A DNA stretch of 64,000 bases from Deferribacteraceae bacterium UBA6793 (GTDB lineage Bacteria; Chrysiogenota; Deferribacteres; Deferribacterales; Geovibrionaceae), in contig DKFP01000007.1 in NCBI GenBank assembly GCA_002452405.1, positions 1 through 64,000 on the forward strand, written 5' to 3'. A model generated the notes under the pieces. That model did not search any database, was not told where the DNA came from, and saw nothing but the letters and a program-made list of their open reading frames with translations. Below, one piece after another: positions 42,475 to 50,225 of this stretch (positions within the stretch are counted from its first letter, which is position 1; every line of letters starts with the position of its first letter). Position numbers and translations under genes: made by a program.

Positions 42475-43248
42475 ATGAGCCTTACAATGATAGCTACATC
42501 CCTGTGTGAGAAGATAAAAACCAAAGGAATAGAGCTGGGCGAACGTACCAGCCATCTGCCTCTTTCGTTCCGGCTGGGAGAAAACCAGTGGGTTGTGGTG
42601 TTCCGTTTCGGGGTTGTTGCAACCGTCGGGCTGAACGACCGTGAACGGCAGGATGTTTTCAGCGAGCTGAAACCGTTCATGGAAAACCCGCACGCTGTGC
42701 AGAAGAGCGAGGATATCTCCATTGAACTGGGCGGCGGAAAGGACGAGGTGGGCAGCGAACAGGCTAAAATACAGTCGCTCACCCGTGAACATGTTCTGGT
42801 TATGGCCGATATACTGGCAAAAAGCGTCATGCTGGAAAGGTACGAATCCATCATGTCAGAGGTTTTCAGCGAGACGGAGCCTGTGGCGGAGAAGCTCATG
42901 ACCGATTCACATGGCAAAGTCAGCTCTGCGGCACTGAAAAAGACCATCGGCGCAACCCTTATGGCGCAGCAGAACATGATAGGGCGGGTTGAGGTGCATG
43001 AGAAACCGGAAGTGCTCTGGGAACACCCCGAACTTGAGAAATTCTATGCCCGTCTTGAGGATGAATACGAGATCAAAGAGCGCAACGACGCGCTTGAAAA
43101 AAAACTGAGGCTGATAAACACCACCGCCGAAACGCAGCTTGGGCTGCTGCATAACAGCCATTCACTGCGTGTCGAGTGGTATATAGTTATTCTTATCGTT
43201 TTTGAAATATTGCTTACCCTTTACGAGATGTTTTTAAAGCCGCATTAA
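42475..43248 (+). CDS. RMD1/DUF155-family membrane protein
   Basis: A 257-residue protein with one membrane helix at its C-terminus (about 232-253). The order of features (an N-terminal beta-rich domain, a helical stretch with ILAKSVMLERYESIM, then PEVLWEHPELEKFYARLEDE with YEIKERNDALEKKLRL, and a terminal tail anchor after RVEWYIVILI) is that of the RMD1 (DUF155) family, known from yeast mitochondrial and bacterial members. Bacterial function is unknown. It is a single gene between the kinase operon and the convergent emrB, with which it overlaps by 4 bases. Confidence 0.8.
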   Translation: MSLTMIATSLCEKIKTKGIELGERTSHLPLSFRLGENQWVVVFRFGVVATVGLNDRERQDVFSELKPFMENPHAVQKSEDISIELGGGKDEVGSEQAKIQSLTREHVLVMADILAKSVMLERYESIMSEVFSETEPVAEKLMTDSHGKVSSAALKKTIGATLMAQQNMIGRVEVHEKPEVLWEHPELEKFYARLEDEYEIKERNDALEKKLRLINTTAETQLGLLHNSHSLRVEWYIVILIVFEILLTLYEMFLKPH

Positions 43249-44795
43249 TCCGAGTGTACCTGACCGGGCGCGGCAGGTTTCTTTTCGTCTTTAAGCAGCA
43301 GAACCAGAGGCAGACTGACGAGAAACAGCAGCGCAACCAGCAGAAAAACGTGATTGAACGCCATCATAGCCCCCTGTTTAGTCACAAGTCCGTTAACCGC
43401 CTGCATACTCATCATTGAAGCCCTGTCCGCATCATATCCTGCGGAGAAATACATTCCGCCGAGTCCCGACAGAAGGTTCTGAGCCGCGTCGTTCACGGCG
43501 GTTATCTTCTCCACAAGAAAGCTGTGGTAGACAGTCTCGTAGCGGGTGAGGAAAGTTGCGGAGAGCGCAATGCCCACCGAACCGAAGACCTGACGCACGA
43601 CGTTGTAGAGTCCCGAAGCATCGGTCATCTTTGATTTATCCACCGTGGACAGTGTTACGGTTGACAGCGCAACGAATATAGCGCCGAATCCGAAGCCCTG
43701 CCAGACCTGAGGAAAGAAGATATCCCAATAGCCGACGTCCAGCGAAAGGGTGGAAAGCTCCCAGAAACTGAACGCATTTATGGCAAGCCCCGCTGCTATG
43801 AGAAAACGCGCACCCAGTATGGTGTAGAGCCTTCCCACAATGGGCATGAAGAAAGCCATAGCCACACTTCGGGGCATCATGGCAAGCCCTGAGTCGAACG
43901 CGGGATATCCCAGAAGCTGCTGCAAAAACATAGGCAGAAGGAACAGCGACGCGAAAAGACTTATGCCGAGCACCCCGCCAAGGAAGGTTCCCGTACAGAA
44001 GGTTCTGTCTTTCAGAAGCCGCAGGTCAACCGCGGGTTTTTCCGCCGTGAGCTCACGCCATATAAACAGCGCCATCCCGACGACGGCGGTCACAGACAGA
44101 ATCCTGATATAATCGGATGCGAACCAGTCCTTTGTCTGTCCCTCCTCAAGCATAAGCTGGAGCGAACCGAGACCGACAACCATGAAAAGGAGTCCCGCCA
44201 TGTCCCATCTCTCCTTCTTCCGCTGGAGATAGGGCGGGTCTTCCACATATTTCATTGTCAGCATTATGTTTATTATGCCGACAGGGAGGTTTATGAAGAA
44301 TATCCACGGCCATGAGAAATGGTCTGTGAGCCATCCGCCCAGTGTTGGACCGAAAGCCGGACCCATGACCACACCGAGACCGAATATGCCCATGGCAAGC
44401 CCCTGTTTCTCCGGAGGATAGTTCTCACGCAGTATCGCCTGTGAAACGGGTATTAGTGCACCGCCGCCGAGCCCCTGCAAAACCCTGAAAAATATCATGG
44501 AATTCAGATCCCACGCTATTCCGCAGAGCATGGAGGTTATGGTGAACACCACCACGCTGACCAGATAGAAATTTTTTCGTCCGTATCTGGCGCTCAGAAG
44601 CCCTATGATGGGCATAATTATAACGTTGGCAAGGATATAGGAGGTTGAAACCCACGCTATCTCCTCTACGGATGCTCCCAGATTGCCACGCATATAGGGC
44701 AGGGCGACGTTCACGATGCTGGTGTCCAGTGCGCTTATGATCGCTCCTGTCATAACCGTGATGGTTATCATGAGCCTGTTATTTGCCTGTGCCAT
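43245..44795 (-). CDS. emrB: EmrB-type multidrug exporter (MFS, DHA2 family)
   Basis: A 516-residue inner-membrane transporter with 14 predicted helices. It opens MITITVMTGAIISALDTSIV, and shows the DHA2 motif 'LDTSIVNVALPYMRG' near residue 25 and LSARYGRKNFYLV of motif A near 68. It exports hydrophobic toxic compounds by proton antiport. With the membrane-fusion protein and TolC-like protein encoded directly upstream it forms a tripartite pump across both membranes. It starts 1 base after emrA. Substrates are unknown. Confidence 0.94.
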   Translation of the reverse strand: MAQANNRLMITITVMTGAIISALDTSIVNVALPYMRGNLGASVEEIAWVSTSYILANVIIMPIIGLLSARYGRKNFYLVSVVVFTITSMLCGIAWDLNSMIFFRVLQGLGGGALIPVSQAILRENYPPEKQGLAMGIFGLGVVMGPAFGPTLGGWLTDHFSWPWIFFINLPVGIINIMLTMKYVEDPPYLQRKKERWDMAGLLFMVVGLGSLQLMLEEGQTKDWFASDYIRILSVTAVVGMALFIWRELTAEKPAVDLRLLKDRTFCTGTFLGGVLGISLFASLFLLPMFLQQLLGYPAFDSGLAMMPRSVAMAFFMPIVGRLYTILGARFLIAAGLAINAFSFWELSTLSLDVGYWDIFFPQVWQGFGFGAIFVALSTVTLSTVDKSKMTDASGLYNVVRQVFGSVGIALSATFLTRYETVYHSFLVEKITAVNDAAQNLLSGLGGMYFSAGYDADRASMMSMQAVNGLVTKQGAMMAFNHVFLLVALLFLVSLPLVLLLKDEKKPAAPGQVHSD

Positions 44796-44796
44796 A

Positions 44797-45864
44797 TTAT
44801 TTTATTTTTACGCTGGGTTCCACGGACAGACCGGGGACAAGCAGTCCAGCGTCGCCATCTATAAGTATTTTCACCGGAACGCGCTGAACGACTTTAACGA
44901 AGTTGCCCGTAGCGTTCTCCGCCGGAAGCAGGCTGAATGCCGAACCTGTGCCGGGCTGGATGCTGTCAATATGTCCGTCTATCTTCATGTCCGGGTATGC
45001 ATCCGCTTTTATCTCTACCTTCTGACCTACGCGGATGTGGTTCAGCTGTGTTTCCTTGAAGTTCGCCTCAATCCAGAGTTTTTCCGAACCAACGAGGGAA
45101 ATGACAGTCTGACCGGGCTGGACGAATCGTCCGACCTTAACATTGTTCTGCCCTATACGCCCGTTTCGTGGTGCTCGGATTACGGTGCGTTCAAGGTCAA
45201 GCTCCGCCGCTTTCACAGCCTGCATTGCAGATGCGGCTTTAAATTCCGCCGTTTTCCTGTTTGCCTCTATAGTGGCGAGATTTGCCAGTGCAATTTTAAC
45301 GGAAGCATCGGCAGCGGCTGACTGAGCGTTTGTTTCGTCAGCTTTCGCCTTAACGCTGTCGTATGAATTCTTCGACACAAGGTTCTCTGACACAAGGCGG
45401 GAGTATCTTTGCTGTTCTTTATCGGCAAAATTCCTTTCAGACTGCGCCTTGTTGCGGAGCGCCTGCGCCTGATTGATATTTTCGCGTGCCTGTGCGGCGG
45501 ATGCGTCAATGGCAGCTATTTGCGCCTGTGCCGCTGACAGCTCTTCCCTGCTTTTCGCAAGAGCTATGGCGTAGTCGGCGCTCTCTATCTCAAAGAGGAT
45601 GTCCCCTTTTTGCACCTGCATGTTGTCTTCAATGTAAACTTTTGATATTTTTCCTTTTATCTGAGGGGAGACGGGCACCATATCGCCCTTTACGAAGGCG
45701 TTGTCGGTGGTTTCGTGGTGCATCGCATACACGAGTTTCGGAGTGTAATGTATCAGAAGCAGCACCGCGATTATGGTTATTGTTGCATAGAGGATGGTTT
45801 TTTTCTTTTTCGCAGGTTTCTGCGCCTGTTGTTCAAGTTTTTTGGAGTATTCTTCGGCGTTCAT
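44797..45864 (-). CDS. emrA: EmrA/HlyD-type membrane fusion protein
   Basis: A 355-residue periplasmic adaptor. One N-terminal membrane helix (about 22-42) is followed by a lipoyl half-motif GDMVPVSPQIKGKISKVYIE, a long coiled coil (about 100-210), the second lipoyl half (RAPRNGRIGQNNVKVGRFVQ) and a beta-barrel. It bridges EmrB and the outer-membrane channel. Its ATG at 45864 follows immediately after the tolC stop, so it is translationally coupled. Coding strand is GC-richer than the polysaccharide locus. Confidence 0.94.
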   Translation of the reverse strand: MNAEEYSKKLEQQAQKPAKKKKTILYATITIIAVLLLIHYTPKLVYAMHHETTDNAFVKGDMVPVSPQIKGKISKVYIEDNMQVQKGDILFEIESADYAIALAKSREELSAAQAQIAAIDASAAQARENINQAQALRNKAQSERNFADKEQQRYSRLVSENLVSKNSYDSVKAKADETNAQSAAADASVKIALANLATIEANRKTAEFKAASAMQAVKAAELDLERTVIRAPRNGRIGQNNVKVGRFVQPGQTVISLVGSEKLWIEANFKETQLNHIRVGQKVEIKADAYPDMKIDGHIDSIQPGTGSAFSLLPAENATGNFVKVVQRVPVKILIDGDAGLLVPGLSVEPSVKIK

Positions 45865-47331
45865 CTATTCCCCCGTTTTGAAACCGAAACGGTCGAGACT
45901 CGTTCCGGCTGATCTGTAAAGTTCGGCTTCGCCCTTTCTGTAGTCGTAAAGTGCGTTTACTGCACGTATTCTGGCATCGGTCAGATCTTCCTGAAATTTC
46001 AGAACACGGAAGGTGTCCGACAATCCTTCGCCGAGTTTTTTCATTTCCTGCGAAAGGGTCACGTCGGCAAGCCGTACGAAATCCTGTGCGATGTCGTATC
46101 TGTCGTGTCCGCTCTTCATAGCTGTCGAGGCGGTGCGTATCTGTGCTCTGGTGTCCTGTTCCAGCTTTTTCAGCGTGTAGACCGCACGCATCTTTTCTGC
46201 GGATGCTGACGCTGTGCGGGCTTTTGCGCCCCTTGCGCCCAGCGGATATGAAACGCTCACGCCCAGTTTCCATTCGAAACCGTCACCCTCTGTCATGTCG
46301 GACAGCGAATCATGATAGGTGCCGTCAAAATGATTCGGAGTAACGGGGTTTCCGGAAAGTCCTATAACGCCCAGCGTAGCTGTTGCATCCAGCTCCGGAA
46401 GTTCCTGATTTTTGAGATATCTTATTGTGATGTCCCGTTTTTCAAGCTCGGTGCGCTGCTTTTCGATTTCGGGGCTTACGGTTAGTGCGATCTTATAAAA
46501 TCCGTCCTCGTCAGGCGCTATGAAAGCCGGGCTGATGTCCGCTGCCTGTCCACCGACAGGAGCGTTCATGAGGTTTTCAAGGGTTATCTCAGCCGTTTTT
46601 ACAGCCGACTGGGCGTTAACCGTCTGCTCGCGTCTTCCTGCAAGTGCTGTTTCCGCCTCCTGCACCTCTGTTATGGGGATTATGCCGGCGTTGAAACGTT
46701 TTCTGTCTGAATCCAGAAGGTTTTTCGCCAGCTCTTCAGATTTTTCGGACAGAACCAGAACATCCTGCGCACGCACAAGGGCGTAATATGCAGTTTCAAT
46801 CTGTGCCGCAGTTTCCGTCATCTTCGCGTATAGGTCAAACTGCGCCTGTTTGAATGAAAGCTCTGCATTTTTCAGCCCTGTGGCGTTGATATCCTTGCCG
46901 TAATTTTTAAGGAGCGGCTGGGTTATGTTCATTAAAAAAACTGTTCTGTACTGGGGGTCAAGCTCCTCGTACGGGTTGTTAGTGCCTGATTTTGATGTTT
47001 CAAGGGAGAATTTTCCTGTCATACCGCTTCTGTGGAGTTTTTCCAGTTCCGCGGCTGCTGCGAGGTTTCTCTCTTTCAGGTAGTCCATGTTATAGGGTGC
47101 GTATGATGTGGGCGTGTTCGAACCTCCAGCTGAAACTGAAGCGCCCGCAACGGGATCGAACTTCGCATCCTCAGCGGTCACGTTGCCCCGCACGGCTTCC
47201 GCTGTGCTCTTTTGTATCATGACGGAGTAGCTGTTTTGAAGCCCTGTGGCGATGGCATCCCGCAGGGTCAGCGTCCCGGCGAAGCACAGTGCCGGAAATA
47301 TGAGCAGCATGAATAAAATAAAACGTATCAT
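45865..47331 (-). CDS. TolC-family outer-membrane efflux protein
   Basis: From the ATG at 47331 this is 488 residues. It has a signal peptide (to about CFA, residue 19), then two OEP repeats rich in coiled-coil heptads (ETAYYALVRAQDVLVLSEKS and the later ASAEKMRAVYTLKKLEQDTR). It has the usual length for TolC proteins and would be the outer-membrane duct for EmrAB. An in-frame start further upstream (47373) lies inside tetR and is not needed. The chosen ATG overlaps the tetR stop (ATGA), so the efflux genes are translated with their regulator. Confidence 0.92.
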   Translation of the reverse strand: MIRFILFMLLIFPALCFAGTLTLRDAIATGLQNSYSVMIQKSTAEAVRGNVTAEDAKFDPVAGASVSAGGSNTPTSYAPYNMDYLKERNLAAAAELEKLHRSGMTGKFSLETSKSGTNNPYEELDPQYRTVFLMNITQPLLKNYGKDINATGLKNAELSFKQAQFDLYAKMTETAAQIETAYYALVRAQDVLVLSEKSEELAKNLLDSDRKRFNAGIIPITEVQEAETALAGRREQTVNAQSAVKTAEITLENLMNAPVGGQAADISPAFIAPDEDGFYKIALTVSPEIEKQRTELEKRDITIRYLKNQELPELDATATLGVIGLSGNPVTPNHFDGTYHDSLSDMTEGDGFEWKLGVSVSYPLGARGAKARTASASAEKMRAVYTLKKLEQDTRAQIRTASTAMKSGHDRYDIAQDFVRLADVTLSQEMKKLGEGLSDTFRVLKFQEDLTDARIRAVNALYDYRKGEAELYRSAGTSLDRFGFKTGE

Positions 47332-47912
47332 TCTGTACCTCTGTTTCTGAGCGCAGACATGCAGAAATCGCATGTGGTTTTTTCTGCGTCGTCAAACTCT
47401 GTCACTGAAAGGTGGGTCATTCTGGCAGTGCCAAGCAGCATCGCCTTTATGAGCTTCGCATCGTTCAAAGGGTCTGCGTCGGGTCGGACTGAGCCGTCGG
47501 CGATGCCCTTTTCGATGGCTTCCTTCACAATGGAAATGCTTCTGTCGGTGTTTCTGCGCATGGTATCGCGGCGTGTTTCGTCGAAGACAATCTGGGCAGG
47601 CATATCCCTGTGACAGACCGTAAATTCGGCGCGGTAGTCTCTTGCGAAAGCGAAATGCATCCTAAGAATCTTTTCAACAGCTTCAAGCCCGTTTGCGGCA
47701 GATTTTGCGGTCTGCGCCATCTCATCGAGATATTCGTTTATGAGGTTGACGTATATCTCCTTTAGGATGCCCTCTTTGGTGGCAAAGTGGTAAAAGATTG
47801 TTCCTGTTGCGGTTTCCGCCGCCTCGGCAATCTCCTGCGTGCTGGTTTCAATGAACCCCTTCTCCGCAAACAGCCTTGCCGCCTCGCGCAGAATCTTCTG
47901 TTTTTTTGTCAA
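47328..47912 (-). CDS. TetR-family repressor of the efflux operon
   Basis: A 194-residue regulator. HTH: KKQKILREAARLFAEKGFIE, then TSTQEIAEAAETATGTIFYH with the 'GTIFYHF' TetR signature. The C-terminal ligand domain is variable. I start it at a TTG (47912), because GAGG lies six bases upstream on the coding strand; the GTG at 47924 would lie inside the palindromic operator and has no ribosome site. It probably represses its own operon tetR-tolC-emrA-emrB and is released by an exported drug. Ends in ATGA with tolC. Confidence 0.92.
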   Translation of the reverse strand: MTKKQKILREAARLFAEKGFIETSTQEIAEAAETATGTIFYHFATKEGILKEIYVNLINEYLDEMAQTAKSAANGLEAVEKILRMHFAFARDYRAEFTVCHRDMPAQIVFDETRRDTMRRNTDRSISIVKEAIEKGIADGSVRPDADPLNDAKLIKAMLLGTARMTHLSVTEFDDAEKTTCDFCMSALRNRGTE

Positions 47913-47922
47913 AACGCACCTC

Positions 47923-47940
47923 ACTGACTGAGTAGTCAGT
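47923..47940. promoter_or_regulatory. Probable TetR operator
   Basis: ACTGACT-GAGT-AGTCAGT, seven-base perfect arms, sits 11 bases upstream of the tetR start. The position and shape are typical for autoregulated TetR efflux operons. Confidence 0.8.
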
Positions 47941-47989
47941 CAGTATATTCCGGAATAAAATTAGTGCAATAGGTATTTTGAATGGAAAC

Positions 47990-48019
47990 AAAAAAAGGGC
48001 ACGCTTTCGCGTACCCCTT
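47990..48019 (-). terminator. Terminator of the sigma/E-set operon
   Basis: On the minus strand AGGGGTACGC-GAAA-GCGTGCCCT (one bulge) is followed by a T-run. It lies 5 bases after the stop of the Gly/His-rich secreted protein gene and ends the operon that starts near 50.6 kb. Confidence 0.85.
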
Positions 48020-48024
48020 ATGAG

Positions 48025-48834
48025 TTATTTGGATTTGCCGCCGTGCCCGCCACCGCCACCGCCACCGTGTCCGCCGCCGCCATGACCGCCGGAGCCGCCG
48101 GAACTTCCGCCGGAACCGTGTCCTTCACTTCCGCTGTGTCCGCCGGAAGAACCCATGGACGAGGCGGAGTTGCCGTGTTCAATATGGCTGTGCATGGTTT
48201 CCGCCATGTTCTGTGCGTTTGTGCCTGCGTTTTTCATAAAGTGGTGTCTGTATTCGCTTATCTCGTCGGCGGAAAGATTGTCCAGTGATTCGTCGGCAAT
48301 GCCAGCCGCGCTGGTTTCTTTAACACCGTATCTCAGCATGTCCCTGTAAAAAGCCATCACGGCAACTGCGTATTTCTCTTTGTCCTGCTGCATGGATGCG
48401 AGGCGTTTTGCTGTCTTTGTCATGGATGCTTCGTTCGCTCCGGCAGCCAGGGCATCCGCAGCGATATCCGCTGTGTTTTCCGCCTGTTTGCCTTTCAGCC
48501 CCATTTGTTTCGCCACAGCATATGCCGTTTCATACCTTGCCTTAACTTTCAGGGCTGCGTTTGCCACTGCCTGTTGCTGAACCTTTTTGGCAATGCCCTC
48601 CAGCACTTTTTCGCTGACCCGTGTTGCAGACATACCTATTTGGGCATTCAGCGCATTTTCAATAGCCGCTGTCGTCTCCTGTGCGTATCCCGCGGCTCTG
48701 GTGCGCTCGGTGAGTTTTGCGGCAAGTGACTTTTCAGCGCCGTTCTTTTCAGCCGTCCTTCCAAGGTTGTCGTATATATCAGCCAAAGCCGGAACGGCTG
48801 TCAGCAGCAAAACAAGCAATGCAAAAAACCTCAT
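48025..48834 (-). CDS. Secreted helical protein with Gly/His/Ser-rich tail
   Basis: A 269-residue exported protein. Signal peptide 1-18 (AVPALA). The mature part up to about 205 is Ala-rich and helical (for example KLTERTRAAGYAQETTAAIE and ALKVKARYETAYAVAKQMGL). From about 205 the chain is Gly, His and Ser only (SSGGHSGSEGHGSGGSSGG, then repeated HGGGG). The tail could bind metal or form a flexible surface tether. I do not recognise a family. It is the last gene of the sigma-factor operon, 1 base after the lipoprotein gene. The first gene of the operon encodes a protein with a similar low-complexity composition. Confidence 0.75.
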   Translation of the reverse strand: MRFFALLVLLLTAVPALADIYDNLGRTAEKNGAEKSLAAKLTERTRAAGYAQETTAAIENALNAQIGMSATRVSEKVLEGIAKKVQQQAVANAALKVKARYETAYAVAKQMGLKGKQAENTADIAADALAAGANEASMTKTAKRLASMQQDKEKYAVAVMAFYRDMLRYGVKETSAAGIADESLDNLSADEISEYRHHFMKNAGTNAQNMAETMHSHIEHGNSASSMGSSGGHSGSEGHGSGGSSGGSGGHGGGGHGGGGGGGHGGKSK

Positions 48835-48835
48835 C

Positions 48836-49147
48836 TCAATCCTCCTGATACACGCAGACGGTGCCGCCGAAATCGTCCTGCTGCTTCATATCACATTCGG
48901 GCAGATATATTTCGCCGTCTTTTTCGAGATAATAGGTGAACTCCCTGCTCTCAGGTATCGTCACCGTCCATATTTTTCCCTGTTTCACCGCTTCTTTTTT
49001 CGTAAATCCGTCCGCGGACGAATAGAAAGCTACGCTATTCGCGTCTTTAACACGGAAATATCCTTTCATTACAGAATCTTCCGTTTTAAATTCCACTGCG
49101 GCGCAGCCTGTAAGAAATGTCAGAAGCAGTGCCGTTAATATCCTCAG
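48836..49147 (-). CDS. Probable lipoprotein with E-set-like domain related to its neighbour; start codon unclear
   Basis: The in-frame sequence from 49147 reads LRILTALLLTFLTGCAAVEF, a lipoprotein signal peptide with an LTGC lipobox, followed by an 86-residue domain. No ATG, GTG or TTG precedes the signal sequence; the only near-start is CTG at 49147, beside the TGA of the anti-sigma gene. The first standard start is GTG at 49096, which would omit the lipobox. The domain, FRVKDANSVAFYSSADGFT ... REFTYYLEKDGE ... KQQDDFGGTVCVY, matches the E-set domain of the anti-sigma protein line by line, including the shared DDFGG-x-x-V. Likely an outer-membrane or inner-membrane lipoprotein made by coupled translation. 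Confidence 0.65.
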   Translation of the reverse strand: MRILTALLLTFLTGCAAVEFKTEDSVMKGYFRVKDANSVAFYSSADGFTKKEAVKQGKIWTVTIPESREFTYYLEKDGEIYLPECDMKQQDDFGGTVCVYQED

Positions 49148-49707
49148 ATATCGCTCCCTATGGTTATTACGGAGTTTTCCCCTCCGAAGTCATCCACCTG
49201 TTTTGCAGGTGATGCAGGATCGGCTATTTTTGTCTTTCCGTCAAGTATATAGGTGTAGGTATACTCACCTTTTTCCAGGGGGACGTTCACCTGCCAGTAT
49301 CCGTCGCCCACAGGTTTCATGTCTATGCTCTGCCAGTCGGAAAAACTGCCAGCCAGCGCCACATGACCCGCGTCCGGCATATGTACGACGAATCTGTATC
49401 CGCCTGTGTGCTGTTCCGGGACAGGTGCAAACATGAACACCTTCAAAGCCACTACCAGCGATGCCGCCAGTGCTGTTAAAGACATTACCGATGCGGGAGT
49501 GAAAACTCGTCTGTGTTCCGTTTTTATCTCAGGAAGGGGAGGCGCCTGTGGTGTCATCCCCGACATAAGCATCTCCGTGTCCAGCATGGAGAGCGTTTCC
49601 GTGCAGAAATTGTCGTCTTTGTTTATCTCTTTGACGAACTCCGCTTTTTCCTCAAGACTCAGCTCGTCGTCGATATACTGACTTATAAGAATATCTCTGT
49701 TATCCAT
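49144..49707 (-). CDS. Membrane anti-sigma-like protein with extracytoplasmic E-set (CBM48/AMPK-beta-like) domain
   Basis: A 187-residue inner-membrane protein. Residues 1-70 resemble the sigma-binding end of anti-sigma factors (NRDILISQYIDDELSLEEKA) but lack the HxxxCxxC zinc motif. One membrane helix lies near 74-92. The periplasmic part (about 103-185) is an E-set/isoamylase-early-set-type domain: YRFVVHMPDAGHVALAGSFS, DWQ, GYWQVNVPLEKGEYTYTYIL, DGK, then VDDFGGENSVITI. Such domains bind carbohydrate in AMPK and glycogen enzymes. It overlaps the sigma gene by 8 bases, so co-production is set. It may sense a glycan or protein ligand. Confidence 0.82.
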   Translation of the reverse strand: MDNRDILISQYIDDELSLEEKAEFVKEINKDDNFCTETLSMLDTEMLMSGMTPQAPPLPEIKTEHRRVFTPASVMSLTALAASLVVALKVFMFAPVPEQHTGGYRFVVHMPDAGHVALAGSFSDWQSIDMKPVGDGYWQVNVPLEKGEYTYTYILDGKTKIADPASPAKQVDDFGGENSVITIGSDI

Positions 49708-50182
49708 CCGAAACCTCCAGTAAAGCCCTCAGTCTTTGTCTGGCTCTGTGTATCTTTACTTTCACATTGGCAACGGAAAGTCCCGCCGCCTGTGCTATCT
49801 CTTCGTATTTAAGTCCTTCAGCACCCGCCATTGAGAGCAGATTCCGCTCATCCTGAGTCAGGCTTTTCATAGCTGTTTTAAGCCTGTTTTGAGCCTGCCT
49901 GCATATCAGTATGCTTTCCGGACTCTTTTCGTCAGCAGGTTCATAACCCTCCGGTATTTCGGAAAATCTGTTTCTGCGACGCCTGTCAAGAAAGATGCTT
50001 TTTGCTACGGTGTAGAGCAATGCCGGATTTTGCTGATCTGGGTATGATTGCGCATATCTGATGAAGGTGTCCTGAAAGACATCCTCAGCTTCGTGGGTGT
50101 CCCCCGAAAGTCTAATCAGATAGGCGAAAAGTTTCTGCCTGTTCTGTTCAAAAAAATCCGTCAGTGCCGTATTGTGTTTCAT
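49700..50182 (-). CDS. ECF-type RNA polymerase sigma factor
   Basis: A 160-residue sigma-70 factor. Region 2 shows QNRQKLFAYLIRLSGDTHEA, then EDVFQDTFIRYAQSY. Region 4 shows LTQDERNLLSMAGAEGLKYE, then the HTH EIAQAAGLSVANVKVKIHRA. I start at the ATG at 50182; an upstream in-frame TTG lies in a GC hairpin and lacks a ribosome site. It would direct transcription of its own operon and perhaps others, held by the membrane protein encoded next. Operon-mates suggest control of surface or envelope components. Confidence 0.92.
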   Translation of the reverse strand: MKHNTALTDFFEQNRQKLFAYLIRLSGDTHEAEDVFQDTFIRYAQSYPDQQNPALLYTVAKSIFLDRRRRNRFSEIPEGYEPADEKSPESILICRQAQNRLKTAMKSLTQDERNLLSMAGAEGLKYEEIAQAAGLSVANVKVKIHRARQRLRALLEVSDG

Positions 50183-50195
50183 ATGCTCTATTATA

Positions 50196-50216
50196 GCGGG
50201 GGCAGAAGCCCCCGCC
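50196..50216 (-). terminator. GC-rich hairpin between the Gly/Ser-rich gene and the sigma gene
   Basis: GCGGGGG-CAGAAG-CCCCCGC, a seven-base perfect GC stem, lies between the stop at 50226 and the sigma start at 50182. No T-run follows (TATAAT instead), so it may be a leaky terminator, attenuator or mRNA-stability element that lowers sigma output relative to the secreted protein. Confidence 0.6.
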
Positions 50217-50225
50217 AAATGTTTC

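Noticed and set aside
44716..45321. Plus-strand open frame of about 200 codons over emrB/emrA
   Set aside because: Antisense to conserved pump genes and without ribosome site or family features.
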